A stretch of DNA of 64,000 nucleotides, from NCBI GenBank assembly GCA_030278955.1, contig JAOANR010000014.1:34919453-34983452 (forward strand), given 5' to 3'. The stretch is from Hygrophila difformis. Taxonomy: Eukaryota; Streptophyta; Magnoliopsida; Lamiales; Acanthaceae. Shown here in pieces: positions 1 through 11,200 of the stretch (its first letter is position 1; every line of letters begins with the position of its first letter). The notes beneath the pieces are model-generated. The model did no database searches. It was not told where the DNA came from and saw only the letters and a program-made list of their open reading frames with translations. The position numbers were made by a program, and so were the translations under genes.

Positions 1-2015
1 AGGCACGATGCGAAAAGCTAGAGGGGCACTCTATCGAGCACTCACCCCCTACATAGCCAAGTATCTCATATGTTTTCATTTAGTGTAACGGGATTTTTCA
101 AAAGTATAGATATATCGTATTTCAAGGTCTCGACCGTTTGTTTCGATATTTCAAAATCTCTTCGATTTAAAAATAACTTGGCGTCACAGTTTACGCCTTT
201 TTAATTCAAAAATTCATTTCAAGTCCAAAAATTCTGATATTTTCACAGTATATCAAAAACACCCTAACGAACAACTTTCGTGTTTTAACTTTTTCGAAAT
301 AAGTTGAGGAAACATATCAAAAATCGAGTTTGTTTCGCAAGCAGTGTTCTGTCCGGATTCAGGTTTGGCACAGTTCAAAGATTCGACATTTTAACATATC
401 AAATGGACTCCAAAAATTCTAAAATTTTATATGCACATACTAGACATGATTATCTACAACTTTCATTTATATTGGAAAGATCAAATCGGACTAGAAAATA
501 TAGAAACAGGTTCATCAAGTTCGGACATATTCACAGGCAGATTTCGAAAATGTTTTGTCAAAACAGTTCATGTTCGATGCAATTTGAAATAGCAAACATC
601 GACGAAAATGTCTGAAATTTTTACACAATCTAGATTAATGTGTTGGGATTAAAAGTCTAGTTTTGAGTTTTTCGGTTTGAACTCTCGAAATAGGGGTTTT
701 GGTCCGATTTCAAATCTATCACAGTTTCAAGTTTGAATCTCAAGGCAGGTTGGTTCTCGGCCGTTTTCGGATATCAAAACACAATGAAAAATTATGAAAA
801 TTTTACACGAACTAGATCTATGTCTTAGAAACTTTATCCTGTTTTAAGTTTCCCGTTTGAGCAGTTTTAAGGGTTCGAAAAATTCGCACAAAATTGTTGC
901 GCCGAGGGTTTTTCGTGTCGACAGATTTTAGAGTTATTAAATCCATATGTTTGGTTGCATTTTAAGTCACCCAAAACCAAGTAAGTATTAACTTACAGTG
1001 GGGATGAAGTCTAGGACGTCGCTGGGTCGATGGGGGTGCTTACGCTTTCTACGAACATGTCCTAATTACTCCGTCTCCTCTCCGTTGGCCCCGAAACGAA
1101 ATCGAAAGTAAAATCTAGGGTTAGATCGGATTTTCGGGCTCGAAAACTTAAACGAAAAACCATGGATGACTTACCACAATTTGGGACACTAAAGATGTTG
1201 TTCTCCACGCCTCCTTCGTCGATTTTCGTCGTCGGAAAGTAATCGGAGAGTCGTCGGAAAGTGAAGAACTTGTGTTTCGGTTTTGGGAGAGTTTGAGGGT
1301 GATGGATAGACTTGTGAGACTGATTATGGGAGTGAAAATCAGTCATTGATCGTCCTATAGCCTTTCCCCTCGACTGGGATTGGGTTTCCAAAGTCGGGAG
1401 GTCGAAATATGACAAGAAATCCCCGAAATCGCGCGAATGGCAGCTGCTGTCTTGGTGGCGCGGGGTTGGCGCGGTTTTTAGCCAAAAACCGCCCGGAGGG
1501 CGCGCGGCCTGGTCTGGGCCGTGCGTCCGGACTGGGCCGTGCGATCCCGTCGGGCCTTTTCTCCTCTCTTTCGGACTTCTGTCCTCCTACGTTTTCGGGC
1601 TCGATTTTTCGGGTCATTCTCGGATCATAAATTCTTATCTTAAATTTATCTCGACTCAAATGAATTTCATGTTTGAAATCTTAAGTCCATCGGTCTCGGG
1701 TTCGTCGGCTTCCAATTCGTCGTCTTTTGACTCCCGTGCAATAACTTGTGTAATTAAATTTCTTCCGACTTCACGGGTTCTTGGAATTAAAATTCTTTCC
1801 TTATTGAATTTAATTCCAATTATTTTGACTCAATTCATGGAATGTCTTCGGGCTTCCTTTCCCTCTTTTATTCCATTTTGAATTTTGAATCTATCGGCGT
1901 TTCATTTCCGAGCAATAATTTATTGTGGTAAATTATTTTCTTCTTCTCGGAGATATTTCGACATTAATCGGAATAAATTTTATTTTGGACGTTGATAAAA
2001 ATCTGGGGTATTACA
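1..2015 (-). mobile_element. Partial LTR of a Ty3/gypsy element (element 0)
   Basis: The right edge ends in GGGGTATTACA, the same terminus that closes the LTRs of element A, so on the minus strand this is the TGTAATACCCC start of an LTR. The last ~240 bases closely match the last ~250 bases of A's LTRs (7200-7452), and the first ~1 kb resembles A's 3690-4690. It lacks the ~2.4 kb extra block present in A. The opposite LTR end lies left of the window, so it could be a solo LTR or part of a full element. The target duplication would be GCTTT (2016-2020) but cannot be verified. A GC-rich patch at 1420-1560 contains no convincing gene. Confidence 0.85.
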
Positions 2016-2190
2016 GCTTTCTTCGACACCACATTGTGGATTTCCTCCAAAATATTCAAGAACGCGGTCTCCACATTTTCTCCACTCATCGTCGACGTTT
2101 CAAAGAAGTACAACCCCTGATTCTCTGCAAACTCCACTGCCTCTTCCGTTCGGACTGTCCGCTTATCCTCCAGATCCGCTTTGTTCGGAA
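2016..2190 (-). pseudogene. Rab (RABA-like) small GTPase exon fragment
   Basis: The minus strand reads about 58 open codons matching the C-terminal half of a plant Rab GTPase G domain. It has the G4 guanine-specificity motif NKADL, then [14 protein letters not shown], then ETST where the family has the G5 motif ETSA, and ends in [10 protein letters not shown]. Rab GTPases control vesicle targeting at membranes. The hypervariable tail and prenylation cysteines are missing: the reading frame runs straight into the LTR at 2015. No clear acceptor site is visible at the upstream end (about 2190), and the preceding ~250 bases are non-coding. The RABA subfamily is my inference; membership of the Rab family is fairly secure. 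Confidence 0.7.
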
Positions 2191-2448
2191 TTAATTTGTG
2201 GCTCTAATTTGGGCGGGTCTGGGAATAGGGTGGGACGGGTTTTGGGTGAATTTGGATGGGTCAATAAATTAGGTTAAGTGTACATGCGTGGTCAATACAT
2301 AGTCAATGCGTAGGTGAATCATAGTTGGCATAACTAAAATAATCTAAGTCCTTAATCATATGTCATGTCAGCAAATTAAGTGATTAAGGCTTAATAGGAC
2401 CATTTTGGAGATCATTAGCAAAGTTACGGCATTAAATTAGAAGACTCC
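2191..2448. other. Non-coding flank between the Rab fragment and element A
   Basis: AT-rich sequence with no open frame that I can assign. It is the pre-insertion left flank of element A and continues at 13283. Short phrases such as AAAGTTACGGCATTAAATTAG recur in diverged form just right of the insertion. Confidence 0.5.
2444..2448. repeat. Target-site duplication ACTCC, left
   Basis: ACTCC immediately precedes TGTAACACC at 2449 and recurs right after TATTACA at 13278-13282. A 5-bp duplication is typical of gypsy integrase. Confidence 0.92.
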
Positions 2449-5400
2449 TGTAACACCCCGGTTTTGGTAACCCAGGCCGGGATGCCACCGCCACACCTCC
2501 CTAGCAAGACACGGTTTCTCCGAGCTTACTAAAGAGATGCAAGGCTATGGTTTTTCAGAATTTAAATATTCAAGTAGCCCATTCGTAAATAATTTAAAAT
2601 AATACATCAGAGTTGCAGCGGAAATATAAGTTGTACAGCGGAAATAAAGTATAAGGGCCGACATGGCCAAAACACGGGTTAAACAGTCCCGTTCATGCAA
2701 GTCGTAATTAAATGCAGGGATTTAAAATAGAGATTTCCCCAAATGTTCCCATGTATGCATATGACGATGCATAATCTTCAGACTCTGTAAGAAAAAGGGG
2801 ATAAATGGTTTGGGTCAGCAAAAACGCGCTGAGTAAGTTAACACATAGCATGATTTAGGGGTTTCAAATCCTTTAATTAAATTTAATAAAAAGATGTTTG
2901 TAGGTAATACACAATTTAAGTTAATCATCCACTAATAAATAAATGGCATGATTTAAAATAAAGATTTCCACGTGATCATGATTCAACTTACATAGTAAAA
3001 TGATTTGCACGGCATAGTTAAGATAAAACTTTTCGTCATGCATAAAAATATTTTATTTTAAAAATGCGAATATAATTGCATACTTTAAAGACACATTTAA
3101 TTTCATAATTAAAAACTTAAGCATGGGCAATTATTTAAGACATGATTTAAAAACATGAATAATGCCGTAAGTAAGTAAATAAAAATTTGAGCTTTTAAAA
3201 ATTCTCCCCGATACGCCACCTTTTCAACAATATTTAATTTAGCCGGCAATCCGGCGGCCGCAGCCAATTTCATAAAATCTGAGCCTTTTTAATTTATTTC
3301 CCGTTACGCCATCATCTCAACAATATATCATTTAGCCGGTGATCCGGCGGCCGCAGCCAATATCAATAGTATCATTTAGCCGGTGCTCCGGCGGCCTCAG
3401 CCAATTTCATAGGTATCATCTCATTTAGCCGGTATTCCGGCGGCCGCAGCCGATTCGCCATACCCAGTACCACTCCGTCGAGCCTCGAGTAACCCATACG
3501 GATACACTCGAGAGGGTAGGCCGTTGGTCTCTTGTGACCAAATACGCCATATCCAGTACCGCTCCGTCAAGCCTCGAGTAACCCATACGGATACACCCGA
3601 GAGGATAGGCCCAAAAATATAAGATGCCGTTTTGGCAATCTTTCGCGCGTAATAATCATTGCCGTTTAGGCACAAAATGAATAATTAGGAGGGCACCCTG
3701 CAGAGCACTCACCCCCCAATGTAACCGATATCGTTTCAACTTTAGTGTAACGGGATTTCCAAAAATATATCTTTATCATATAACAAGATTTCGATCGTTT
3801 GTTTAGAAATTTCAAAATCTCACAAGTTTAAAACCGATCGATATCACAGTTTACGCCTTTTCAGTTTAAAAATCCATTTCTTAGGCGATTGATCTGAAAT
3901 TTTCACAGTAGCTCAAAAACATCCCAATGAACAACTTTCATGTTTTGAGTTTTTCGGAAAAATGATGGGAAGCATGTCAAAAATCAAGTTTTCTACACAA
4001 ATAGTATACTGTCAGGATTCAGGTTTGACATCTGTCAAAGATTTGACTTTTTAACATAACAAATGAACTCCAAAAATTCTGAAAATTTACAGACACATAC
4101 TAGACATGATTATCTACAATTTTTGTTTAGATCACAAAGATTGGATCGGACTAGAAATGATAGAAATATGCTCATCAAGTTCGGTTAAGAAAACTGTCAA
4201 CCTTTGAAAATTCTTTAAAACGCAGAATATGTCCGACTCGATTTGGGGTATCAAAACTTGATGAAAATGCATGAAATTTTACAGAGGTATTCAAGACTCA
4301 TAGATCTACAACTTTTATGTTCAACACCAATCCTAGATCGGCCTAGATCCAAGGTCAAAATGGCTAACAAGATTGAGAGTGAAATCTGCTCAAGTTGTAA
4401 GATCCAGATTTAATGCTCTTCGGGTTTGGGTCGGTTTCAGGTTTCAAAACCACATGAAAAATTCCAATATTTTTACAGAAGCTAGACCTAAGCCTTAGCA
4501 ACACTTTTCATGTTTTGAGTTTTCTTGTTTGAGCAGCTTTAGAGGTTTGAAAAATTCATACGAAAACGCTGCGTTGAGGGTTTCTCTTGTTGACAGATTT
4601 TAGAGTTTTTAAAACTCTATGTTTGGTTGCATTTTAAGTCACCCAAAACCATAGTAAGGTTAACTTACAGTGGGGATAATGTCTAGGAGGTCACGGGGTC
4701 GTCCGGAATCCACGGGATGTCACGAACGAATCTCTTCCACCCGATTTATTCTTCATTTGGCTCTGATTTGTGTTTGAATATGAAGATTCGTAAGTTAGGA
4801 TGATGGTTATGATCTTAAAACCATAAGGAAACCTGATTTACATCTAAGAGTATAGACTCTTACAATCACTAAACCATAATAACCATATTTGCCGTTTTGG
4901 CTACAAGAGGGGGCGGCCCAACGAGCTCCACCAAGTGCACTTACCCTCTAAAACATTGGGCATCCCACTCGATCAAAACTTACAAAGTTTCAAAACCATA
5001 CTTTTACACTTTACAAAATCACACATGTCCAGATTTCACATATTTCCAAAAATGAGAGCCATTCGACTCATAGATCATCAAAATACACAAGTACGATTTA
5101 CCGACAAAAATAGTCCTTTGGGCAGTTTCAGAAATCGCTTATGGAAACTTAGCAAATCATTTTCAAAAATTCCGAAATTTTTACAGGAGCTAGAACACAC
5201 CCAAATGAACATTTTTCATAGAAATAGGCTTCTTCAAAATCGGACTCTAAGTCACTCAAAAAAAATCATTTCAGAAACTTGTTTTCAAAAGGGTGCAAAG
5301 ACCACTGTTCATCCGACCACAGCTTACTTAAAAATCCATAACAATTCGAAGGTTGTTCCAAAAATTCTGAAATTTAACAGGAGTAAACTAGACACATAGA

Positions 5401-7452
5401 TGAACAATTTTCATGAAGAAGTCGACCATCAAAAACGACCATAGCTAGGAGAAATATGAACTACAAAACTGAACATGCTAGGAATTTGAATCTGTCACCA
5501 CACATAGCAGAAAATACCAGATCCGTTTTCGTCGACCAAATCAATTCCAAAAATTATGAAAATTTACAGACATCATCTTTAAAGTATTAGGAACATTTTT
5601 CATTTAGAAAAGTTTTCCCAAAAACGAACGGATCTAGACGAACAAAGATGAACAAAAGAAACTATCCTGAAGAAACCCTAAATCACAGATTTGACAAGGA
5701 ATGGATTTCGAGTTGTATCTCCATGAATACTCAACCAAAAGCTCTAAAATTTGAAAGGCACAACACTAACTTACCATCTATGAAGTGGTATCAAGAAATT
5801 CTCAAATCCAAGCCTTTAGGATGTCCAAAGTCCACAACCCCATTGCTATTCCTCCACAAAGCTAGGTTTTGGACACATGGAGAGAGATTCTTAGTTATCT
5901 ACCCAAGGATCTCAATCTAAACAAGATATGTGAACTTAAAGACATCCTTACCTACTGGATGAAGAGATTGGATGTTGAAGAAAGCCTTCCTTGCTTGACC
6001 AACTAGAAGAATACTCATAAATCCCACCAACACTTTCTCAAGTTTTTTTCTAAAATTTGCAATGATGGGAGTGGAATCCAAATGGCTGCCTTTGGTAGCT
6101 AAATGAGGGTATTAAATAAATTCTCACAAGACTTCTATCCACCCTAGAGTGTTATAGGAGTCACAAGTCACATGGAGACACAAGTCACAAGTCACAAGTC
6201 ACATAGGAGTCACATGCACAACCTAACAAAGTTGGCACTCACTATGGTATATGTCCAAAGACAGAGATGCTGGGACTAAATGGCTTGGCCAAAAATTCTA
6301 AAATTTGACGTGCATAATCTAGACACAATTTGGAACAACTTTTGTGTTGAACACTTTAAGTGATTCCCACTGTAGGTAGGTCAAATAATTCGATTCTTAT
6401 AGCTAAAAATTTCTGTCAGCTTGTATCCTAATGGTAATGGTGTGAATGACTTTATCACTTCATAATTCAATCCTTATTACTCTAATTGTGGCCCCAATAC
6501 CTTATAATAATAATAAGAATAATATGTATATATATTTATATATATAAAAATTAAGTGATCTTGTAAGTTATACATAGCTCCAAAAAGGGATATATTCTTT
6601 ATTTGAAAATGACAAGATATGATTAATATTCCACCCTACAATTTCAAACAATAGCCAAATCATTCCCAATTATATTATGGCATTCTAGAATAATTCCATA
6701 ATAAAAAAAAATATGGGTAGAATGATTAATCAAGGATATATATAAAATAGATAATTCTCATTATAATTTAAACATGTAAATATATTCATGTACATACATG
6801 TGTACATGTTTGGAAAGATTATTTCAAGACCAAGGTATATATATGTGTATATAAACTTGTATATGGATTTAAAATATTCTATGAACCATATACATATTAC
6901 ACTTGATATTGAAATCCATATATTTATTTGAAAAGACAAATATATATATAATTTTTCAAAGTATGTTTTGTAGAAAATAATATACTAATCTTTAAGCAAA
7001 TATTTGAACATATAAATATATATAGATTTGATTAAAAATCTACTTAGTGAATTACTCAAAAATATATATTCATATACATATATTTCGGGCAATTTCTATG
7101 GTATTACAATCTACCCTCCTTAAGAAACAACTTCGTCCCCGAAGTTGCGCGACTTATTGATCGATTGATTGATTGCGATTGTGTCATTAAATTTCTTCCG
7201 ACTTCACGGGTTCTTGGAATTAAAATTCTTTTCCTTCTTGAATTTAATTCCAATTATCTTGACTCAATTCATGGAATGTCTTCGGGCTTCCTTTCCCTCT
7301 TTTATTCCATTTTGAATTTGAATCTATCGGCGTTTTATTTCCGAGCAATAATTTATTGTGATAAATTATTTTCCTCTTCTCGGAGATATTTCGACATTGA
7401 TCGGAATAAATTTTTATTCCTTTGGACGTTGATAAAAATCTGGGGTATTACA
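2449..7452 (-). repeat. LTR of element A, left copy (3' LTR in element sense)
   Basis: Runs from TGTAACACCCCGG to CTGGGGTATTACA, 5,004 bp. It contains a CpG-rich minisatellite at about 3240-3620, blocks similar to element 0 (3690-4700 and 7165-7452), a block similar to element B's LTR (about 4850-6400), and AT-rich DNA at 6500-7100. Short open frames inside it (4935-5399, 5648-5920) recur identically in the other LTR and match no family I know, so they are not called as genes. Confidence 0.95.
3233..3620. repeat. CpG-rich minisatellite in A's left LTR
   Basis: Four copies of a unit around AGCCGGTnnTCCGGCGGCCGCAGCC (at about 3241, 3333, 3379 and 3427) are followed by two ~91-base units beginning CGCCATACCCAGTACC (about 3452 and 3543). 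The core is partly palindromic (GCCGG/CCGGC). The array recurs at 9058-9445. Confidence 0.85.
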
Positions 7453-7456
7453 GTCT

Positions 7457-7465
7457 ACCCCCCTT
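7457..7465 (-). other. Polypurine tract of element A
   Basis: Minus strand AAGGGGGGT, then AGAC, then the LTR start TGTAATACC. It primes plus-strand DNA synthesis in LTR elements. Elements B (20820-20828) and C (59891-59900) have the same arrangement. Confidence 0.8.
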
Positions 7466-7587
7466 AAGAATCAACTTCGTCCTCGAAGTTGTGTTTCGGC
7501 TTTTCTCACGCTAAGAGTTAGGGTCCTTTTGTTTATTTGGGATACAAACTATTCGGGTTTCAAAAATAAATGCTTATGCATTCTTAC

Positions 7588-7613
7588 GGGGTATTACATC
7601 CTCCCCCCCTTAA
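7588..7613 (-). other. Second LTR-end-like motif plus purine tract in A
   Basis: GGGGTATTACA followed by TCCTCCCCCCCTTAAG imitates an LTR terminus joined to a polypurine tract, about 140 bases inside the real one. Matching motifs stand at 20957-20983 in B and 60107-60130 in C. Confidence 0.65.
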
Positions 7614-8193
7614 GATTACAGTTATGTCCCCATAACTGCCTATGTATTATTCACAACCAGGTTCGGGTATCATCGCATATGATCCTTCCTCAGTTTTCTT
7701 CTAGGTGTCATTCTAGAAGCACGCGAAGATGAGTTTCTAAGTGATCAAGATCTAGGACTAAGGCAAAGTTAGTCTGAAGTTGGCGCTTCTAAGTCAAGAC
7801 TCAAGTCGAGTTCTAAGGTAGGAGTGTTTCTTATTACCGATAATTCACATAAAAAGGGTTAGTGTAAATATTTATGTATGCATATGGATATGTGATCCCC
7901 CCAATAAAAAATTTTATGCATGCATTTATTTATCCATGGGTTTTAAAAATAAATTTATTCCATGGATAGATTAAAATAAGGGTAAAAGGTTTGGGCCACT
8001 ATATTGGGCCGAAAGAAATAAATTATTTGGGCTTTAAATAAAAACAAGGCTATTGGGCCAAGATAATTTCTTGGCTTCTAAAAAAATTTTGGGCTAAATA
8101 TTTGGGCTTTAATTTCAAAATAATAATTGGGCTCTTTAAAATAGTAGTTTAAAAATATTCCGGGCTATGTAAAATAATAGCTTTAAAATATTC

Positions 8194-8220
8194 CGGGCTC
8201 TGATACCACATTGGTATCAG
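8194..8220 (-). other. Duplicated primer-binding site forming a palindrome
   Basis: GGGCTCTGATACCACATTG occurs here and again at 8257-8275. This inner copy continues into TGGTATCAG, so CTGATACCA-CAT-TGGTATCAG (8200-8220) is a perfect 9-bp inverted repeat with a 3-base loop. Confidence 0.8.
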
Positions 8221-8256
8221 ATATTTTCTTTAAAATAAATAGCTTTAAAATAGTCT

Positions 8257-8270
8257 GGGCTCTGATACCA
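8257..8270 (-). other. Primer-binding site of element A (tRNA-iMet type)
   Basis: The minus strand reads TGGTATCAGAGCCC, the usual plant complement to the 3' end of initiator-Met tRNA, with three bases between it and the LTR end. It fixes the element's orientation as minus. Confidence 0.92.
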
Positions 8271-8273
8271 CAT

Positions 8274-11200
8274 TGTAACACCCCGGTTTTGGTAACCCAG
8301 GCCGGGATGCCACCGCCACACCTCCCTAGCAAGACACGGTTTCTCCGAGCTTACTAAAGAGATGCAAGGCTATGGTTTTTCAGAATTTAAATATTCAAGT
8401 AGCCCATTCGTAAATAATTTAAAATAATACATCAGAGTTGCAGCGGAAATATAAGTTGTACAGCGGAAATAAAGTATAAGGGCCGACATGGCCAAAACAC
8501 GGGTTAAACAGTCCCGTTCATGCAAGTCGTAATTAAATGCAGGGATTTAAAATAGAGATTTCCCCAAATGTTCCCATGTATGCATATGACGATGCATAAT
8601 CTTCAGACTCTGTAAGAAAAAGGGGATAAATGGTTTGGGTCAGCAAAAACGCGCTGAGTAAGTTAACACATAGCATGATTTAGGGGTTTCAAATCCTTTA
8701 ATTAAATTTAATAAAAAGATGTTTGTAGGTAATACACAATTTAAGTTAATCATCCACTAATAAATAAATGGCATGATTTAAAATAAAGATTTCCACGTGA
8801 TCATGATTCAACTTACATAGTAAAATGATTTGCACGGCATAGTTAAGATAAAACTTTTCGTCATGCATAAAAATATTTTATTTTAAAAATGCGAATATAA
8901 TTGCATACTTTAAAGACACATTTAATTTCATAATTAAAAACTTAAGCATGGGCAATTATTTAAGACATGATTTAAAAACATGAATAATGCCGTAAGTAAG
9001 TAAATAAAAATTTGAGCTTTTAAAAATTCTCCCCGATACGCCACCTTTTCAACAATATTTAATTTAGCCGGCAATCCGGCGGCCGCAGCCAATTTCATAA
9101 AATCTGAGCCTTTTTAATTTATTTCCCGTTACGCCATCATCTCAACAATATATCATTTAGCCGGTGATCCGGCGGCCGCAGCCAATATCAATAGTATCAT
9201 TTAGCCGGTGCTCCGGCGGCCTCAGCCAATTTCATAGGTATCATCTCATTTAGCCGGTATTCCGGCGGCCGCAGCCGATTCGCCATACCCAGTACCACTC
9301 CGTCGAGCCTCGAGTAACCCATACGGATACACTCGAGAGGGTAGGCCGTTGGTCTCTTGTGACCAAATACGCCATATCCAGTACCGCTCCGTCAAGCCTC
9401 GAGTAACCCATACGGATACACCCGAGAGGATAGGCCCAAAAATATAAGATGCCGTTTTGGCAATCTTTCGCGCGTAATAATCATTGCCGTTTAGGCACAA
9501 AATGAATAATTAGGAGGGCACCCTGCAGAGCACTCACCCCCCAATGTAACCGATATCGTTTCAACTTTAGTGTAACGGGATTTCCAAAAATATATCTTTA
9601 TCATATAACAAGATTTCGATCGTTTGTTTAGAAATTTCAAAATCTCACAAGTTTAAAACCGATCGATATCACAGTTTACGCCTTTTCAGTTTAAAAATCC
9701 ATTTCTTAGGCGATTGATCTGAAATTTTCACAGTAGCTCAAAAACATCCCAATGAACAACTTTCATGTTTTGAGTTTTTCGGAAAAATGATGGGAAGCAT
9801 GTCAAAAATCAAGTTTTCTACACAAATAGTATACTGTCAGGATTCAGGTTTGACATCTGTCAAAGATTTGACTTTTTAACATAACAAATGAACTCCAAAA
9901 ATTCTGAAAATTTACAGACACATACTAGACATGATTATCTACAATTTTTGTTTAGATCACAAAGATTGGATCGGACTAGAAATGATAGAAATATGCTCAT
10001 CAAGTTCGGTTAAGAAAACTGTCAACCTTTGAAAATTCTTTAAAACGCAGAATATGTCCGACTCGATTTGGGGTATCAAAACTTGATGAAAATGCATGAA
10101 ATTTTACAGAGGTATTCAAGACTCATAGATCTACAACTTTTATGTTCAACACCAATCCTAGATCGGCCTAGATCCAAGGTCAAAATGGCTAACAAGATTG
10201 AGAGTGAAATCTGCTCAAGTTGTAAGATCCAGATTTAATGCTCTTCGGGTTTGGGTCGGTTTCAGGTTTCAAAACCACATGAAAAATTCCAATATTTTTA
10301 CAGAAGCTAGACCTAAGCCTTAGCAACACTTTTCATGTTTTGAGTTTTCTTGTTTGAGCAGCTTTAGAGGTTTGAAAAATTCATACGAAAACGCTGCGTT
10401 GAGGGTTTCTCTTGTTGACAGATTTTAGAGTTTTTAAAACTCTATGTTTGGTTGCATTTTAAGTCACCCAAAACCATAGTAAGGTTAACTTACAGTGGGG
10501 ATAATGTCTAGGAGGTCACGGGGTCGTCCGGAATCCACGGGATGTCACGAACGAATCTCTTCCACCCGATTTATTCTTCATTTGGCTCTGATTTGTGTTT
10601 GAATATGAAGATTCGTAAGTTAGGATGATGGTTATGATCTTAAAACCATAAGGAAACCTGATTTACATCTAAGAGTATAGACTCTTACAATCACTAAACC
10701 ATAATAACCATATTTGCCGTTTTGGCTACAAGAGGGGGCGGCCCAACGAGCTCCACCAAGTGCACTTACCCTCTAAAACATTGGGCATCCCACTCGATCA
10801 AAACTTACAAAGTTTCAAAACCATACTTTTACACTTTACAAAATCACACATGTCCAGATTTCACATATTTCCAAAAATGAGAGCCATTCGACTCATAGAT
10901 CATCAAAATACACAAGTACGATTTACCGACAAAAATAGTCCTTTGGGCAGTTTCAGAAATCGCTTATGGAAACTTAGCAAATCATTTTCAAAAATTCCGA
11001 AATTTTTACAGGAGCTAGAACACACCCAAATGAACATTTTTCATAGAAATAGGCTTCTTCAAAATCGGACTCTAAGTCACTCAAAAAAAATCATTTCAGA
11101 AACTTGTTTTCAAAAGGGTGCAAAGACCACTGTTCATCCGACCACAGCTTACTTAAAAATCCATAACAATTCGAAGGTTGTTCCAAAAATTCTGAAATTT

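Larger units (their letters stand above)
7453..8273 (-). other. Internal region of element A
   Basis: 821 bp between the LTRs with no protein-coding frame. From the right in element sense it holds the primer-binding site, a stretch rich in GGGCC/TTTGGGC phrases, and a block at about 7728-7850 resembling the leader of element B at 22200-22300. It ends with the purine-rich tracts next to the LTR. The whole gag-pol region is absent. Confidence 0.85.

Noticed and set aside
1409..1659. Overlapping GC-rich frames near 1.4-1.66 kb
   Set aside because: Frames on both strands come from the GC-rich patch of the LTR, and no known domain is seen.
4935..5399. 154-codon open frame in A's LTR, with an identical copy at 10760-11224
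   Set aside because: It lies within an LTR, is duplicated only because the LTR is, and has low-complexity composition (FKN-rich) with no known family.
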